A stretch of 64,000 bases of DNA from positions 18,119,398 to 18,183,397 of the forward strand of contig CM064519.1 in assembly GCA_032716605.1 (NCBI GenBank). The letters are read 5' to 3'. The notes under the pieces were generated by a model, which saw only the letters and a list, made by a program, of their open reading frames with translations, was not told the origin of the DNA and made no database searches. The stretch is from Paralithodes platypus. Lineage: Eukaryota > Arthropoda > Malacostraca > Decapoda > Lithodidae. The translations under genes were made by a program, and so were the position numbers. Shown here piece after piece: positions 1-9,889 of this stretch (the first letter of the stretch is position 1; each line of letters starts with the position of its first letter).

Positions 1-18
1 TTATAAATTTTTTTTTTT

Positions 19-101
19 ACAAGATCATGCCATTGTATTCAAACAATATGAAATATTCATAGAATATATCATATTGTAAGAATACAATGACATGACCTTG
101 T
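19..101. repeat. 83-bp near-perfect palindrome
   Basis: Two 40-base arms (19-58 and 62-101) are reverse complements with five mismatches around a 3-base centre. Two of the mismatches become G-U pairs if the minus strand is transcribed, so the minus-strand RNA would fold slightly better. The size suits either a microRNA-type precursor or a small foldback transposon. T-rich runs flank both sides. Nothing shows that it is transcribed. Confidence 0.7.
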
Positions 102-414
102 TTTCTTTTTTTCTTTTTTTATTGTTTTATTTTATTATCATAGTAGGTTTGACATGATTTATTGAAACATATTTATTTTTGTACAATTCATTTGAGGTAA
201 GAAAATAATTATATACACATTACTTAGGCTAATAACAAACATATATATTGATATACTAAAACATATACTAAGGCATATTACATGTAAATCTTTGAAACTT
301 ATAAACTAAATAATGAAACATACAATTATATAATGTAAAAGCTATATCACAGGGACATCTTTGGAACTTATACATTATATAATATATATGTTACATTATG
401 AGGTAGCGTGATCA
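102..414. other. AT-rich stretch, no gene seen
   Basis: AT-rich DNA without a reading frame of note. It holds AATAAA-like motifs on the minus strand near 114-140 that could serve as a poly(A) signal for the piggyBac gene, which is transcribed toward this side. I could not find the second piggyBac terminal repeat here. Confidence 0.5.
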
Positions 415-525
415 ATTAGGTCAGGTCAGGTAAGGTAGGGCGCGAGTCCAGGGCAGGGCAGGGCAGGAGGCGAGTCCAGGGCAGGGCACGGGGCGAGTCC
501 AGGGCAGGGCAGGGCAGGGGCCGAC
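415..525. repeat. G-rich tandem repeat (GAGTCCAGGGCAGGGCA)
   Basis: About three irregular units of roughly 31 bases built from GCGAGTCCAGGGCAGGGC and extra AGGGC steps. It lies directly behind the stop codon of the piggyBac transposase. On the minus strand it is C-rich. No function can be read from it. Confidence 0.75.
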
Positions 526-527
526 AC

Positions 528-3165
528 TCAGTAGTTCTTGAAGGTGTGGTAGTCCCTGAAGCAGTCACCCAGGCAGAGTGCAACTTTGCACTCGGCGCAC
601 ATTGAGGTGACTCTTTTGGTTACATGGGGTTTCCTCACACTGGAGCTGCAGACGGTGCACTGCACCTGCCTGTGACGAGTGCCAATCAGCTCGGTGTTGG
701 TTGTGTAGTGTCTTTCGACACCCAGCTGGATGCGGTCAGGAACGTGATCCCCACGCCATGCCGTACGTCTGTGAGTGGTGGTGCCATACTTCTCCAGGAG
801 TTGGTAGGAGACGTTGTACACGAACTCCCGGAATTTCAGCTTCTGGTTTGGGGCCATATCCTTCTTCACCAACCACAAGTTGTAGGCGTTCAGCATCGTT
901 ATGTCAACTAGGTGGAGGAAGAGCTTGTGATACCACTTCACAGTCTTCCTCAGACACTCAACGCCTGACAGCTGACAGTCAGACTTGTCCACCAGGCGCA
1001 TGTTTTTGGTGTAGTCCACTACCATGTCGGGCTTGTAGATTGTCTTCCTGGTTCGGTAGTGGATTTTGCCAGAATCCACCTGGGCACCTGTGTGGACGGT
1101 GGAAAGCAGGTGGACGTCTCGCTTATCCTTCCACTTCAGGGCTATCAGTTTCCCACACTTCTCGAGCTGCTTGTATTTCTGCCCCTTTCGTCGCCTTCTT
1201 CGCACATGCCTCTCGCGGTGTTCCTGGGCCAGGTCGTCTTCTGAAGGTGTGTCACTGGAGGAGGCATCTGTGAGAGGAATGACATCACCTGTGAACTTTG
1301 GCATAAACTTTCTTGTCTTTCTGACAGTCCCACATGACCCCGTTTGGTTGTCATAAAGAAACTGGCAGAGAGCAGGAGAAGTATACCAGTTGTCAGTGTA
1401 GATGATGTGGCCTTTGCCCAGGTAAGGTGCCAACATTTTCCTGACGATGGCACCTGACATGCCCATGGGGTCATTGGCAGCGGCTTTCGGTACGTCAATG
1501 TCAGTTCCTGTATACACGATCATGTCAAGCACTATTCCAGTTTCACAGTCGCACAACACGAAGAGCTTGATTCCGAACCTTCAAGGGGATATACTGCTTG
1601 AAAACAAGACGTCCTTTGAAGAGCACGAGCGACTCATCAATCACCAAATTGAGGAAGGGGTAAAAGTATTTCCTATACCTCTCCAACAACATGGTGAACA
1701 CATCCCGAACTTTCCATATCCTGTCAATCCTGTTAGGATTTTCGTTGTCTGCAAAGTGCATAAATCTTAGCAGCAACAAAAATCTGTCACGAGTCATGAA
1801 CTTATTGAAAGTTGGGGTGGCGATGAGAGGGTCGTGCTTCCAATAGTGTTGCAACACATGCTTCTTGATCAGAGGCATGAGGAACAACAAGGCAAAGAAC
1901 GTCAGAAATTCTTCCACAGTCGTATCCACCCAGCCTCGTATTCTCGCTTTTGGAGAAAGGACGTCCAATCTGCCAAACACCCACCTGTAGTAGGCGTTTG
2001 TTTGGGCAACGATGTACGTCATTACCTCCATGTCGAAAAAAGCGAGGAAGAAGTCGCTTTCGTTCGCTTGATCATCACAGGGCCAGTCGTCAGTTGTTCC
2101 TGACGTCCCAGGATTGAACTGGGGCACGTCAGGTACAAAATTGACCCCGTCAGACCAATCGAACGAAGGCATGCCAGGGATCGGAATGTCGTCTGCGTCT
2201 GCTTCTGCGTCTGAAATATCGCTTCCATGGTCGCGATACAGCACTTCATCATCATTACCCTCCTCTTCACTTGACAGACGATGCCCTTCCTCGTTTTCGT
2301 CACCGACGTCGGACTCACTCCCACTGTCCACTCCCAAATCCCCCCACCCTTGGTCCCGTGCTAGGGCTTCGTCGTCGAAACCCGGGCTGCCAATGTCCTG
2401 CGAATCACCATCAAACAGCAGGGCGGCATACTTAGATGGTGTAAGAGTTTTCCGGGTCACTTTGGCACGTGCGGGAGTCTTATGGACAGGGACAGCAGAG
2501 GTGGTGGCAGGGGCGGCGGCAGGGGCGGCGGCGGCAGGGGCAGCAGTGGTGCGTGGCCTTGATGGCAAGATGATGGTGGTGCCTGTCGCCCTTCTCTCTG
2601 TTCCTTGGGCAGGGGCGGCATGGGCGGCAGGGGCAGCAGGGACACCAGGGCCAGCAGTCGCTTTCCCAGTCGCTTTCCCTCTCCCTTTCCCCTTCCCCTT
2701 CCCTGTTCCTTGGGCAGGGGCGGCAGGGGCAGCCGGGCCACGGGCGGCTGGTGGTGTTGGTGGTGGTAGGGGCACTGTGGCTGGCGTACGGGTTCTTTTC
2801 CCTACGCCCGTGCCTTTCATTTTTCCTGCCCCCGCAGGTAATGCAGCCCTAGGGCGGCCTCCTGCGTCGCTGGTACCGGTGGCAGGGGTGGCAGGGGTGG
2901 CAGTGGTGGTGGTAGTGGTTGTTGCAGTGGCCTGGGTCGTGGTGGCAGTGTCCCGAAAGACCAATGACCTCTGTGCCATTGCCCTGCTTGCACGTGTTTT
3001 ACGTGCTTTTGGTGCTGGTGATTCGTCCTCTGAGCTGTAGGGCGTGTCGTACTGGTAGCTAGGGTCTTTGGCAGCCACCCTCTGCCTTCCACGGCGGCTA
3101 ACACCACCAGAAGGAGGGCTGGTTGTGTCATCAGGGAGCGAGCGTGAGGGACGTGTAGGCTCCAT
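528..3165 (-). pseudogene. piggyBac transposase with one frameshift
   Basis: DDE/D-type transposase that cuts and pastes at TTAA sites without leaving a footprint. I chose the ATG at 3165-3163 (MEPTRPSR) although the frame stays open to 3423. The first 250 or so residues are low complexity: Ala/Pro/Thr runs, Gly-Lys repeats and an acidic Ser/Asp/Glu stretch. The conserved core follows. The first catalytic Asp is in LVIDESLVLFKGRL, the second in IIYTDNWYTS and the third in VVDYTKNMRLVDKSD. The C-terminus is a zinc-binding Cys-rich domain (CTVC, CAEC, CLGDC, then H). The frame breaks near 1575-1580, just after the first catalytic Asp region, by a net one-base change, so two partial frames (1543-3423 and 528-1559) together make up the protein. 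The rest of the core is undamaged, which points to a recent loss. Confidence 0.93.
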
Positions 3166-3324
3166 GACTAGTGCGTGGTTACTGGCGCGGTGGTGCTTGC
3201 ACGAGTGCGGGGCGAGCGTTTGGCGGGGTGGTATCGAGAGTTGACATGTAGTACTATACCCACACCAATTTTCAGCCGCCTGGCTATAAACGCGCGGTTT
3301 TGGTACGTGTTCAAAGTCTCTGCT

Positions 3325-3389
3325 CTTAAGAGTCTCCCCGCAGTGCGCCGGGGGAACCCTTAAGAGTCTCCCCGCAGCTCCCGGGTTAA
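3325..3389 (-). repeat. 5' terminal repeat of the piggyBac element with TTAA site
   Basis: The TTAA at 3386-3389 is followed, read inward on the minus strand, by CCCGGGAGCTGCGGGGAGAC, the expected TTAA+CCC arrangement of a piggyBac end. A 19-base word, CTTAAGAGTCTCCCCGCAG, occurs twice (3325-3343 and 3359-3377), forming a subterminal direct repeat. The opposite end of the element is not visible in the window. Confidence 0.75.
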
Positions 3390-3772
3390 GTATGGAATTA
3401 ACATTAACATGAGCTATGGACAAAGAATGGAATGTGTTATTGTCAATGATGGAGTTAGTTACTGGGATAAAGGGAGATCATCAACGTTTTCACTCCTTTG
3501 AGTGTCAGATCCCAACCTATCGACAGAGATGGGCAGGTGGAGTGGACTAAAAAGCTGGTAGACAGACCTCGGGAGACAGGTGAAAATAGCGTGTGTACGA
3601 ATCGGTGCCGTCTATAGGAAGGTATTGACAACCATGTTTCGACAAAATTCCATTTTAGTACCATATATTTTTATTAGGTTTTGCCGAGGCTTAAAACACA
3701 TTTTCATATTATGTTTAGAGCATATAAAATCCATATGTGTGTTCAAATATTGCAAAATAATTGGTGACCAAC
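3390..3772. other. Unassigned DNA between piggyBac and LINE fragment
   Basis: No recognisable coding sequence, repeat or RNA. An open frame of 69 codons on the minus strand (3455-3664) has no family signature and I treat it as chance. Confidence 0.4.
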
Positions 3773-4390
3773 TTATTTAGTTATACTGATAATTATGTTA
3801 TACACCACTAAATTATTTCTACGCCGCTCTCCCTCTTGTTTTTCTTCTATTTTCTTCATGACCTTCTCTACAGTAGCTTCTACAACATCTTCCTTCTCAT
3901 CCCACTTTTTCTCCATGTCCATCATCCTCCTTCCTAACATTACATTCTGTTCCTTTATCCTACTCATCTCCGTTCTCATTTTATTATTTTCATCCTTTAG
4001 CCTATCCATCTCGGCTATCATGTCTTTCACCACCCTCTTACATCCGTCACAGAACCACGAACATTCTCCACTCCCACTGTTAATCTCATCATACAACTTG
4101 TCACTTATTTTTGTGCACTCTAGATGATACCATACTTTACATTTTTCGCATTCCACAGCCTTATCAGAACCCTTGACATTGTTGTTACACTTGCCGCACG
4201 AATCTCGTCTGGTCATTCCTCCATTGTTGTTGTTGTCTCTCCTCGATGGCGTCCCGGTCCCCGCAGCGCCACCGCCGTTCTCGATGTCCTTGCAGTCGTT
4301 ACATCTCTTATCTTTGTCAACTACAGCAAAATATCCGCAAGCCCCACACTTCTCGCGTTCGCTTGCTATGCTATTTGATTTTCTTGTCAT
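3773..4390 (-). pseudogene. LINE ORF1-type protein fragment: PHD-like zinc finger plus coiled coil
   Basis: About 205 residues from the in-frame ATG at 4390 (MTRKSNSIASEREKC). A short Cys4 ribbon (CGACGY...CNDC) comes first, then a PHD-like finger (CGKC...CEKC..WYH..C...WFCDGC), then a heptad-rich coiled coil (about residues 115-190), ending in RRRNNLVVYNI. This order is typical of ORF1 proteins of CR1-like non-LTR retrotransposons, which bind RNA and assemble the particle. The protein stops right after the NNLVVYNI motif, where the RNA-binding domain should begin. It lies immediately downstream of another LINE's 3' end on the same strand, so it cannot be that element's own ORF1. 3'-truncated LINE pieces are unusual because insertion normally truncates the 5' side. 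Confidence 0.7.
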
Positions 4391-4451
4391 TATTTGTCTA
4401 TTTGTATACCTATACACTTACACTTAGTTACACTTAGTTGTATTCCGTCCG

Positions 4452-6485
4452 TTAGTGACACAGTTGAGCTGGGGCTCCACTGCGACCAGGCAGCTCCCTT
4501 TCTTCCACTCTCCATTCCAGAAGTCGGTTGGAGTTGGTGCTGGGGTATCCTGGTGTTGGTGGCCGGTCCGGTATTTTGGCCAGCCACATGTCCAAGTGTT
4601 TCTTGAAGGTGTCTGGAGACACCCCGGTTATGTTCCTGAGAGGGGCTGGTATACAGTTGAACAGTCTGGTTCCATTGTATGTAAAGCTGTGATGGATCAG
4701 GGATTTGATTTTTTGTGTTGATCCCGGCGTAGTCCTCACATAGCACAGCCTCCCTCGCCTTTGGTGCTGAGTCTCTTGGATGTTTGGATTTGGTACCTTT
4801 TTTTCCAAAATCTTCCAGACGTAGATGATGATGTATCTCTCCCTACGTCTTTGAAGTGAGTACAGCTGCAGCTCCTTAAGTCTCTCCCAGTAGTTAAAGT
4901 GTTGAAACCCATGGATTTTACTGGTGAATGTCCTCTGGGTGGCTTCAATTTCTGTTATTTCTCCTACTTTTTGGGGAGACCAGAGCTGGGAGCAGTACTC
5001 CAGTCGTGGTAGGACCAGTGACTTCCACAGTGTTAGCATACACCTCTCATTTATTGTGTGGAAGGTTCTCAGGATCCAGCCTGCTATTTGTTTTGCTGTT
5101 GTTGTGGCTTTGGTAATATGCTGGGAAAAAGTGGCGTCACTGCTCATATTTACTCCCAAGTCCTTCACTGTGTCCTTGGCGGTAATTTCTTGCTGTCCAC
5201 TTTTGTAGTTGGTGTCGTTTTGTAGTGCTCTCTTGTTCCCGTACCTTAGAAGCTCGAACTTGTCTCCGTTTAGGGCCATGTTGTTTTCTTCTGCCCACTT
5301 CAGGATTTTGTCCAAGTCTTGTTGTAGTAGCTGAGCATCATGTTGTGAGGTGATTTTCTTCATGAGTCTGGTGTCGTCTGCAAACGATGTGGCTGTTGAG
5401 TGTTCCAGGTCCCTGTCGATGTCTCCTATCATGATGAGGAATAGGAGAGGTCCCAGTACTGATCCTTGTGGTACTCCGCTGATGACCCCACCTGCATCTG
5501 ATAGGCTTCCTTGAACCGTGACTCTTTGTTTTCTGTTGGTGATGAAGCTGTGGAGCCATCTTCCAAGGTCTCCCCCTATTCCCAGTGATTTGAGTTTATG
5601 TAGAAGGATCCCATGGTCCACCTTGTCAAAAGCTTTGGCGAAATCTAGATATATGACGTCTACATTTTCTCCGTCTTGAATATCCTGTAGGATTTTGTCG
5701 TAGTGTGATAGTAGTTGTGAGAGGCAGGAGCGGCCTTTTCTAAAGCCATGTTGCCCCTCGTTGAACGCCTCATTATCTTCCAGGAAGCTGACCATCTTAG
5801 CTCTTATTGTTCTTTCTATGATTTTAATAAGGTGTGACGTCAGCACCACTGGTCTGTAATTTTTGGCTATGCCTTTACTACCCCCTTTGTGTATTGGTGT
5901 GACATTACCTTCTTTTAGGGATTGTGGTACATATCCAGTTTGGAGGGACTTGCTCCACAGCAGTTTTAGAGGCAGGGCTAGCTGATGTTTGCAGTTTTTT
6001 AGCAGTTGGGCATGAAAGCCGTCTGGTCCTGCTGCAGAGTTTGGTCCAATCTTGTCGATGGCTGCTATTATGTCCTCTGTTGATACTGTTACCGAGGAGA
6101 GTTGATGTGGTGTCTCTGGAGCGTTGCCAAAGAAAGTCGTTGCATTCTCGATTTTCTTGTCTTCATTTGGCGGGCTGAAGACACTTTCATACTGCTGTTT
6201 GAGTATCTTGGCCATTTCGGTTGGGTCACTCTCAAGTTCGCCCGTAGGTTTTGCAAGTGGTCCTATTGTTGTGGTGTTCCTGAGTCTCCTTTTTGCGTAT
6301 GCATAGAAGAATTTGCTATTTACTCGTATGTTTGCAACTGCTTGTAGTTCTTCGCGTGTTCTTTGTTCTTGGTGTGACTGGATGAGTTTACGTTCAACTT
6401 CATCGAGCTCTTCTTGTAGTTTGGTGATATTGTGCGCATAGCTGGTCTTCCTTTGCTTGGCTCTCAAGTACGTCCTTTTCTTCAT
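4452..6485 (-). pseudogene. LINE reverse transcriptase block (ORF2, C-terminal part)
   Basis: 677 residues without an internal stop. The N-terminal 100 residues are the linker. The fingers and palm follow: PDGFHAQLLK, NYRPVVLTS, HGFRKGRSC, YLDFAKAFDKV (first catalytic Asp), [15 protein letters not shown] and SFADDTRLM (FADD catalytic pair). The thumb and C-terminal region (YCSQLWSP, FTYNGTRLFNCIPAPLRN) are CR1-like. All catalytic residues are present. The block is offset by one base from the endonuclease block, with which it should form one ORF2. The junction reads UAAUG. Confidence 0.92.
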
Positions 6486-7500
6486 TAGATTTTTCTATCT
6501 CTGGGAATCTGCTTGATCTGCTTCCTGCTTGATTTGGGTGGTATGGTGTTTTTACAGGTCTCCAGGCATTGTTTCTGGAGGATACTGAGAGTTTCGTCGA
6601 CGTTTTTATCTTCGAATAGTGCCCTCCAATCAGTTCCTGCCAGTTCTGCTCTCAGTCTGTCCCAGTCTATATCTTTGCTGTAGAAGTTGAGATCTTTCAG
6701 AGAGGTGCAGGGTATTTGGCTTGATTCCTGTTGACATCTTCTTGGTGGTGTGGCGGCTGGTGTGGGGGTTCTTACTTTGATGAGGCTGTGGTCGGACATT
6801 ATAGTTTTTACAGTTTCGTACGAGTGTACCAGGTCGAAGTTGTTGCCAAATAGTAGGTCCAGTGTGTTGTTGCCTCTTGTAGGTTCCTCGATGTATTGCT
6901 TCATGTATGCAGTGTCCATGATAGTCATTAGCTCCTTGGCTTGCTGTTTTTCATCCCTGGTTCCTCCATCTATTTTCATGGTTGCCCAATTGATGATGGG
7001 CAGGTTGAAATCTCCTGTGATGATGACATCTGTAGCGGGAGTTGGAAGATTTTGTAGGAGTGATTGTATTTTCTCTGTGACCTCCTTGAAAATTTCCCCT
7101 GTGGTGTTTGGAGGTCGATACAAAATTATGATGAGCATGTCGGTTTGTCTTATGTGTACTGCTAGTAGCTCTGTTGTGCCGTTTGAGAATGCAACTAAAG
7201 TTTCGGTATTTGCAGCCATATCCTCCCTTAGGTAGAGTGCTACTCCTCCGTGGCTTCTGTCCTCTCTGTCGGCTCTGAATAGAGTGAAATTATGGATATT
7301 GATCTCTGCATCCAAAATGTTTTCGTTCAGGTGTGTTTCTGTGAGGGCTAGAAAAATTGAGTTGTCTTCCTCTGCAATTTCTTCCAACATAGGGACTTTA
7401 CATTGATTGTTTCGTGGGTAAAGTCCTCTGATGTTGCCCACAAAAAAGCTAGTTAGTGGTAGTTGCACCTTCCTCTGTGGTTCATGTCTGGCCCCTCGGT
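6485..7500 (-). pseudogene. LINE apurinic/apyrimidinic-type endonuclease block (ORF2, N-terminal part)
   Basis: Exonuclease/endonuclease/phosphatase fold that nicks target DNA for reverse transcription. Visible landmarks in order: GNIRGLYP (metal-site Asn region), ALTETHLNENI (catalytic Glu), HGGVALYLRED, IILYRPPN, ITGDFNLPIINW (catalytic Asp/Asn), LDLLFGNN and SDHSLI (terminal Asp-His). No ATG is evident at the front. The frame runs in from the ORF1 overlap, so the start is uncertain. It ends in a TAA whose last A starts the ATG of the next block. Confidence 0.85.
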
Positions 7501-8146
7501 TTGGGCTAGGAATCTCTCCATTAACACTTGAGACCGTTTTTCCACTTCCAGAAGACGTCCCATTACTACCTCTAAAAAAGCACCTTGGTCGGGCATAGCC
7601 GTGTGTACCGCTGCTGGTCTGACCTTGTGAGTTTGCTGGATGGTTGGCCAGCTTCTGAGGGCATTGCGTTGGCTTTCTATTTTTTCCTCATGTGTTGGTG
7701 TGTAAGCAAATTCCCTTTGAATGTGTCCTGTAGCGTGTTCCCTTGGTTTGTTGACGTTGTTTCTGGGCGTCAGTATTTTGGTTCCCTTGATGTGTGGAAG
7801 ATTGCACTCTCATAGTACATGCCCTTTTGTTGAGTGAGATTCTGCATACATATGGGTGGTAGTCGATGCACTTCCATCCACGCTTGCAACCGATTCTTTC
7901 ATCCCGCCCGTGCTTCATGAATTTTGCACATATTTTTGGGTGGTCTTGTTTGCATCCCATGCCCACTACTCCATATCGGCATTCATTTCTTAGGTAGAAA
8001 TTGCATACTTCTATTCTTTTCCTCCTAATATCGGTGCCCCTGTATTCAGCTCTGGGCCTAGGTCTCCATGAATTTGTATTTACAGCACTAACCTCACCTG
8101 TTCTACTGTATGTAGGAGCATTATGGCTGCATCTATATGGCTGCAT
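7453..8146 (-). pseudogene. LINE ORF1 with CCCH-type zinc fingers, frameshifted
   Basis: Starts at the ATG at 8146 (MQPYRCSHNAPTYSR). Around residues 45-110 lie clustered CCCH motifs: VCNFYLRNECRYG, GCKQDHPKICAKF, GCKRGWKCIDYHPYVC. Such fingers are found in proteins encoded upstream of the endonuclease in CR1-like elements of crustaceans and presumably bind RNA. After CTMR near 7815 the frame slips by one base and the expected continuation (ECNLPHIKGTK) lies in the neighbouring frame, which stays open to the TAA at 7453-7455. There it overlaps the start of the endonuclease block. Confidence 0.75.
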
Positions 8147-8199
8147 CTATGGCTGCATCTATAGTAAACAAAGTATGAAAAGAGGCTACAATAGGCTAG

Positions 8200-8383
8200 G
8201 ATAGGCTAGATATTTACGTTAAGTTTGTGCTAACTAACAAAGATGATGATGTAATGACTATATGGAATATGAGATGAAAGTGAAGCGAAAACACCTGATT
8301 ATGAAACTATAGGAAGAAGGCTTAGCGTGTGTAGCTGGGACGGGGGTTGGTTGGAGAGTGTGCGAGCGCGTTATGTTTGTCTC
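8200..8383. other. Non-coding spacer
   Basis: No gene recognised between the LINE 5' end and the putative gypsy LTR. Confidence 0.4.
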
Positions 8384-8844
8384 TGTCGTGACATACCGCG
8401 CACGCGCATAACATATGGAAAATGTATCCCATCTTCTTTACAATGAGATACTTATAAACAATCTTAAATAATACAAATATATATATATATGGGAATTATA
8501 ATCCTACAATACTTTCCCATATACTACTATAGAATAATATATTCTACCCAATCATGGAACGTTCGACCAAGGTTATGGAAGCGTTCAACTTAAGACTACG
8601 GAATTATACGTAACGCTACATCAACCCAGATTACGTAACATCGAGACTGTTCATACTAGTTTGAGTACACTAAGTATGGACAAGTATGATTTGTGTGAAT
8701 AAGAATAATCTTTGTTTGTAGTCTGTGTTATATTATCCTCTATTTGCCTTTGTGCTTGTGTTCTTGTATGTTCTCATCTTCTCCAGTCGAGGAAGAACCT
8801 ACCTATAAAGTCAATACAACCCCATTAAAATCCTGTTATAACAT
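8384..8844 (+). repeat. Putative 5' long terminal repeat of a gypsy-type element
   Basis: Starts TGTCGTGACATAC and ends CCTGTTATAACA. It is followed directly by TTGGCGGCAGACGG (8845-8858), which resembles the TGGCG primer-binding sites that follow LTRs of Ty3/gypsy elements. A TA-repeat lies at 8478-8492. There is no second LTR in the window to confirm the borders, so the left border is a guess. Confidence 0.45.
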
Positions 8845-8935
8845 TGGCGGCAGACGGTGGTTCTTTATTCGGGAGGAAGAGGCCATTAGGCATAAAATCA
8901 AAGGAAATAGAGAGTCTTTTTAACATAAAGTCATC

Positions 8936-9855
8936 ATGGCTAATCATTCTCACATTCCCATAGCTAAGTATGAGGCAGACACGTATGACATCAGGACATA
9001 TTTGGATATGGTCAACCCAGAGCTCAGCCTGGTGTATCAAACAGACAGAGAAAAAATTGCTGTTCTGTTAACTCACCTGGGAAAGGCCGTGTCTCTGGTA
9101 GCCAGACATGTTACCCCTGATCTCACCTGGGTACAATTCCGGCAGATTGTGATTGATGCCATTCAACCCCTCTTGGGCTCTGTTGTCGCCCTGAGTAAAA
9201 TAGATGACATAACCTACGAAGGAGATTTAGACCACCCTCGGACTCTTGGCACATGTCAGGTCTGGATACCCTCTCCAAACCAACATGCAGCAGCAACAGC
9301 ACATTTATAACACCCTGCTGCGAGTGCTCCCCATCTTCATCAGAGAGCACTTCACCATCCATGGCCCTGTAAGCTACGACCGAGACATCATCACCATCAG
9401 GAAGCTCTTGGCCACCAAATCCAAGACCTCAACAGTGGGAACTATAATTAAAAAGGTTCCCCACCCACCCTCAAGGACGACGAAGGCCAGGACCCTCACA
9501 CAGCTACGGGCCAAGACAACCACCACCCCAGAATCGCCCACACTCCTATAACAGGGCGTATCCACCAAGCCACGCCCCGAACACCACCACACCCAGATTC
9601 CAGAACGGGCCCCTGATACTGATCAACCCGTTTGACTTCAGTGCTTGCAACACCACCTGCCCCTTATACTACATAAGGAATCATGCAAAGCAGCAACAAC
9701 GGCAGGCTTCCAGAGTACTTGCCGCAGATGAAGAATCTCGAATGCTTGAAATCGAGGGCAACGATCCAGAGGAAGGATACCCCCGGGAAGCCCCCATCTC
9801 AATCCAGGCCATTGAGGAGAATCCGGAAGTAGATCTCCCTCAGGTTTTTTAAAGC
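8936..9855 (+). pseudogene. gypsy-type gag remnant, frameshifted
   Basis: Begins with an ATG at 8936 (MANHSHIPIAKYEADT). The sequence YLDMVNPELSLVYQTDREKIAVLLTHLG has the helical feel of a gypsy capsid (shown here only as the region 8990-9080). The frame slips near 9240-9250 (continuing TNMQQQQHIYNTLLRVLP) and again near 9450-9550. The last part reads FSACNTTCPLYYIRNHAKQQ and ends at a TAA at about 9853. The Cys-x3-Cys...His group may be a degenerate zinc knuckle. A classic CCHC knuckle is missing. The assignment rests on position between the LTR and the protease as much as on sequence. Confidence 0.55.
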
Positions 9856-9889
9856 CTCCCCCGCCCATCATGGCTTTGGCGGGGGATTT

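Larger units (their letters stand above)
4391..8146 (-). mobile_element. CR1-like non-LTR retrotransposon, near full length
   Basis: Three reading blocks in order on the minus strand: a CCCH-finger ORF1 (8146-7453), an endonuclease block (about 7500-6485) and a reverse transcriptase block (6485-4452). ORF1 overlaps the start of the endonuclease frame. The 3' end at 4410-4440 carries a short direct repeat (ACTAAGTGTA units), the kind of microsatellite tail seen in CR1/L2 elements. Upstream of ORF1, GGCTGCATCTAT is repeated three times at 8125-8162. Two frameshifts make it inactive as it stands. Confidence 0.85.

Noticed and set aside
2114..3040. 308-codon Ala/Val/Ser-rich frame on the plus strand
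   Set aside because: Antisense shadow of the low-complexity head of the piggyBac transposase.
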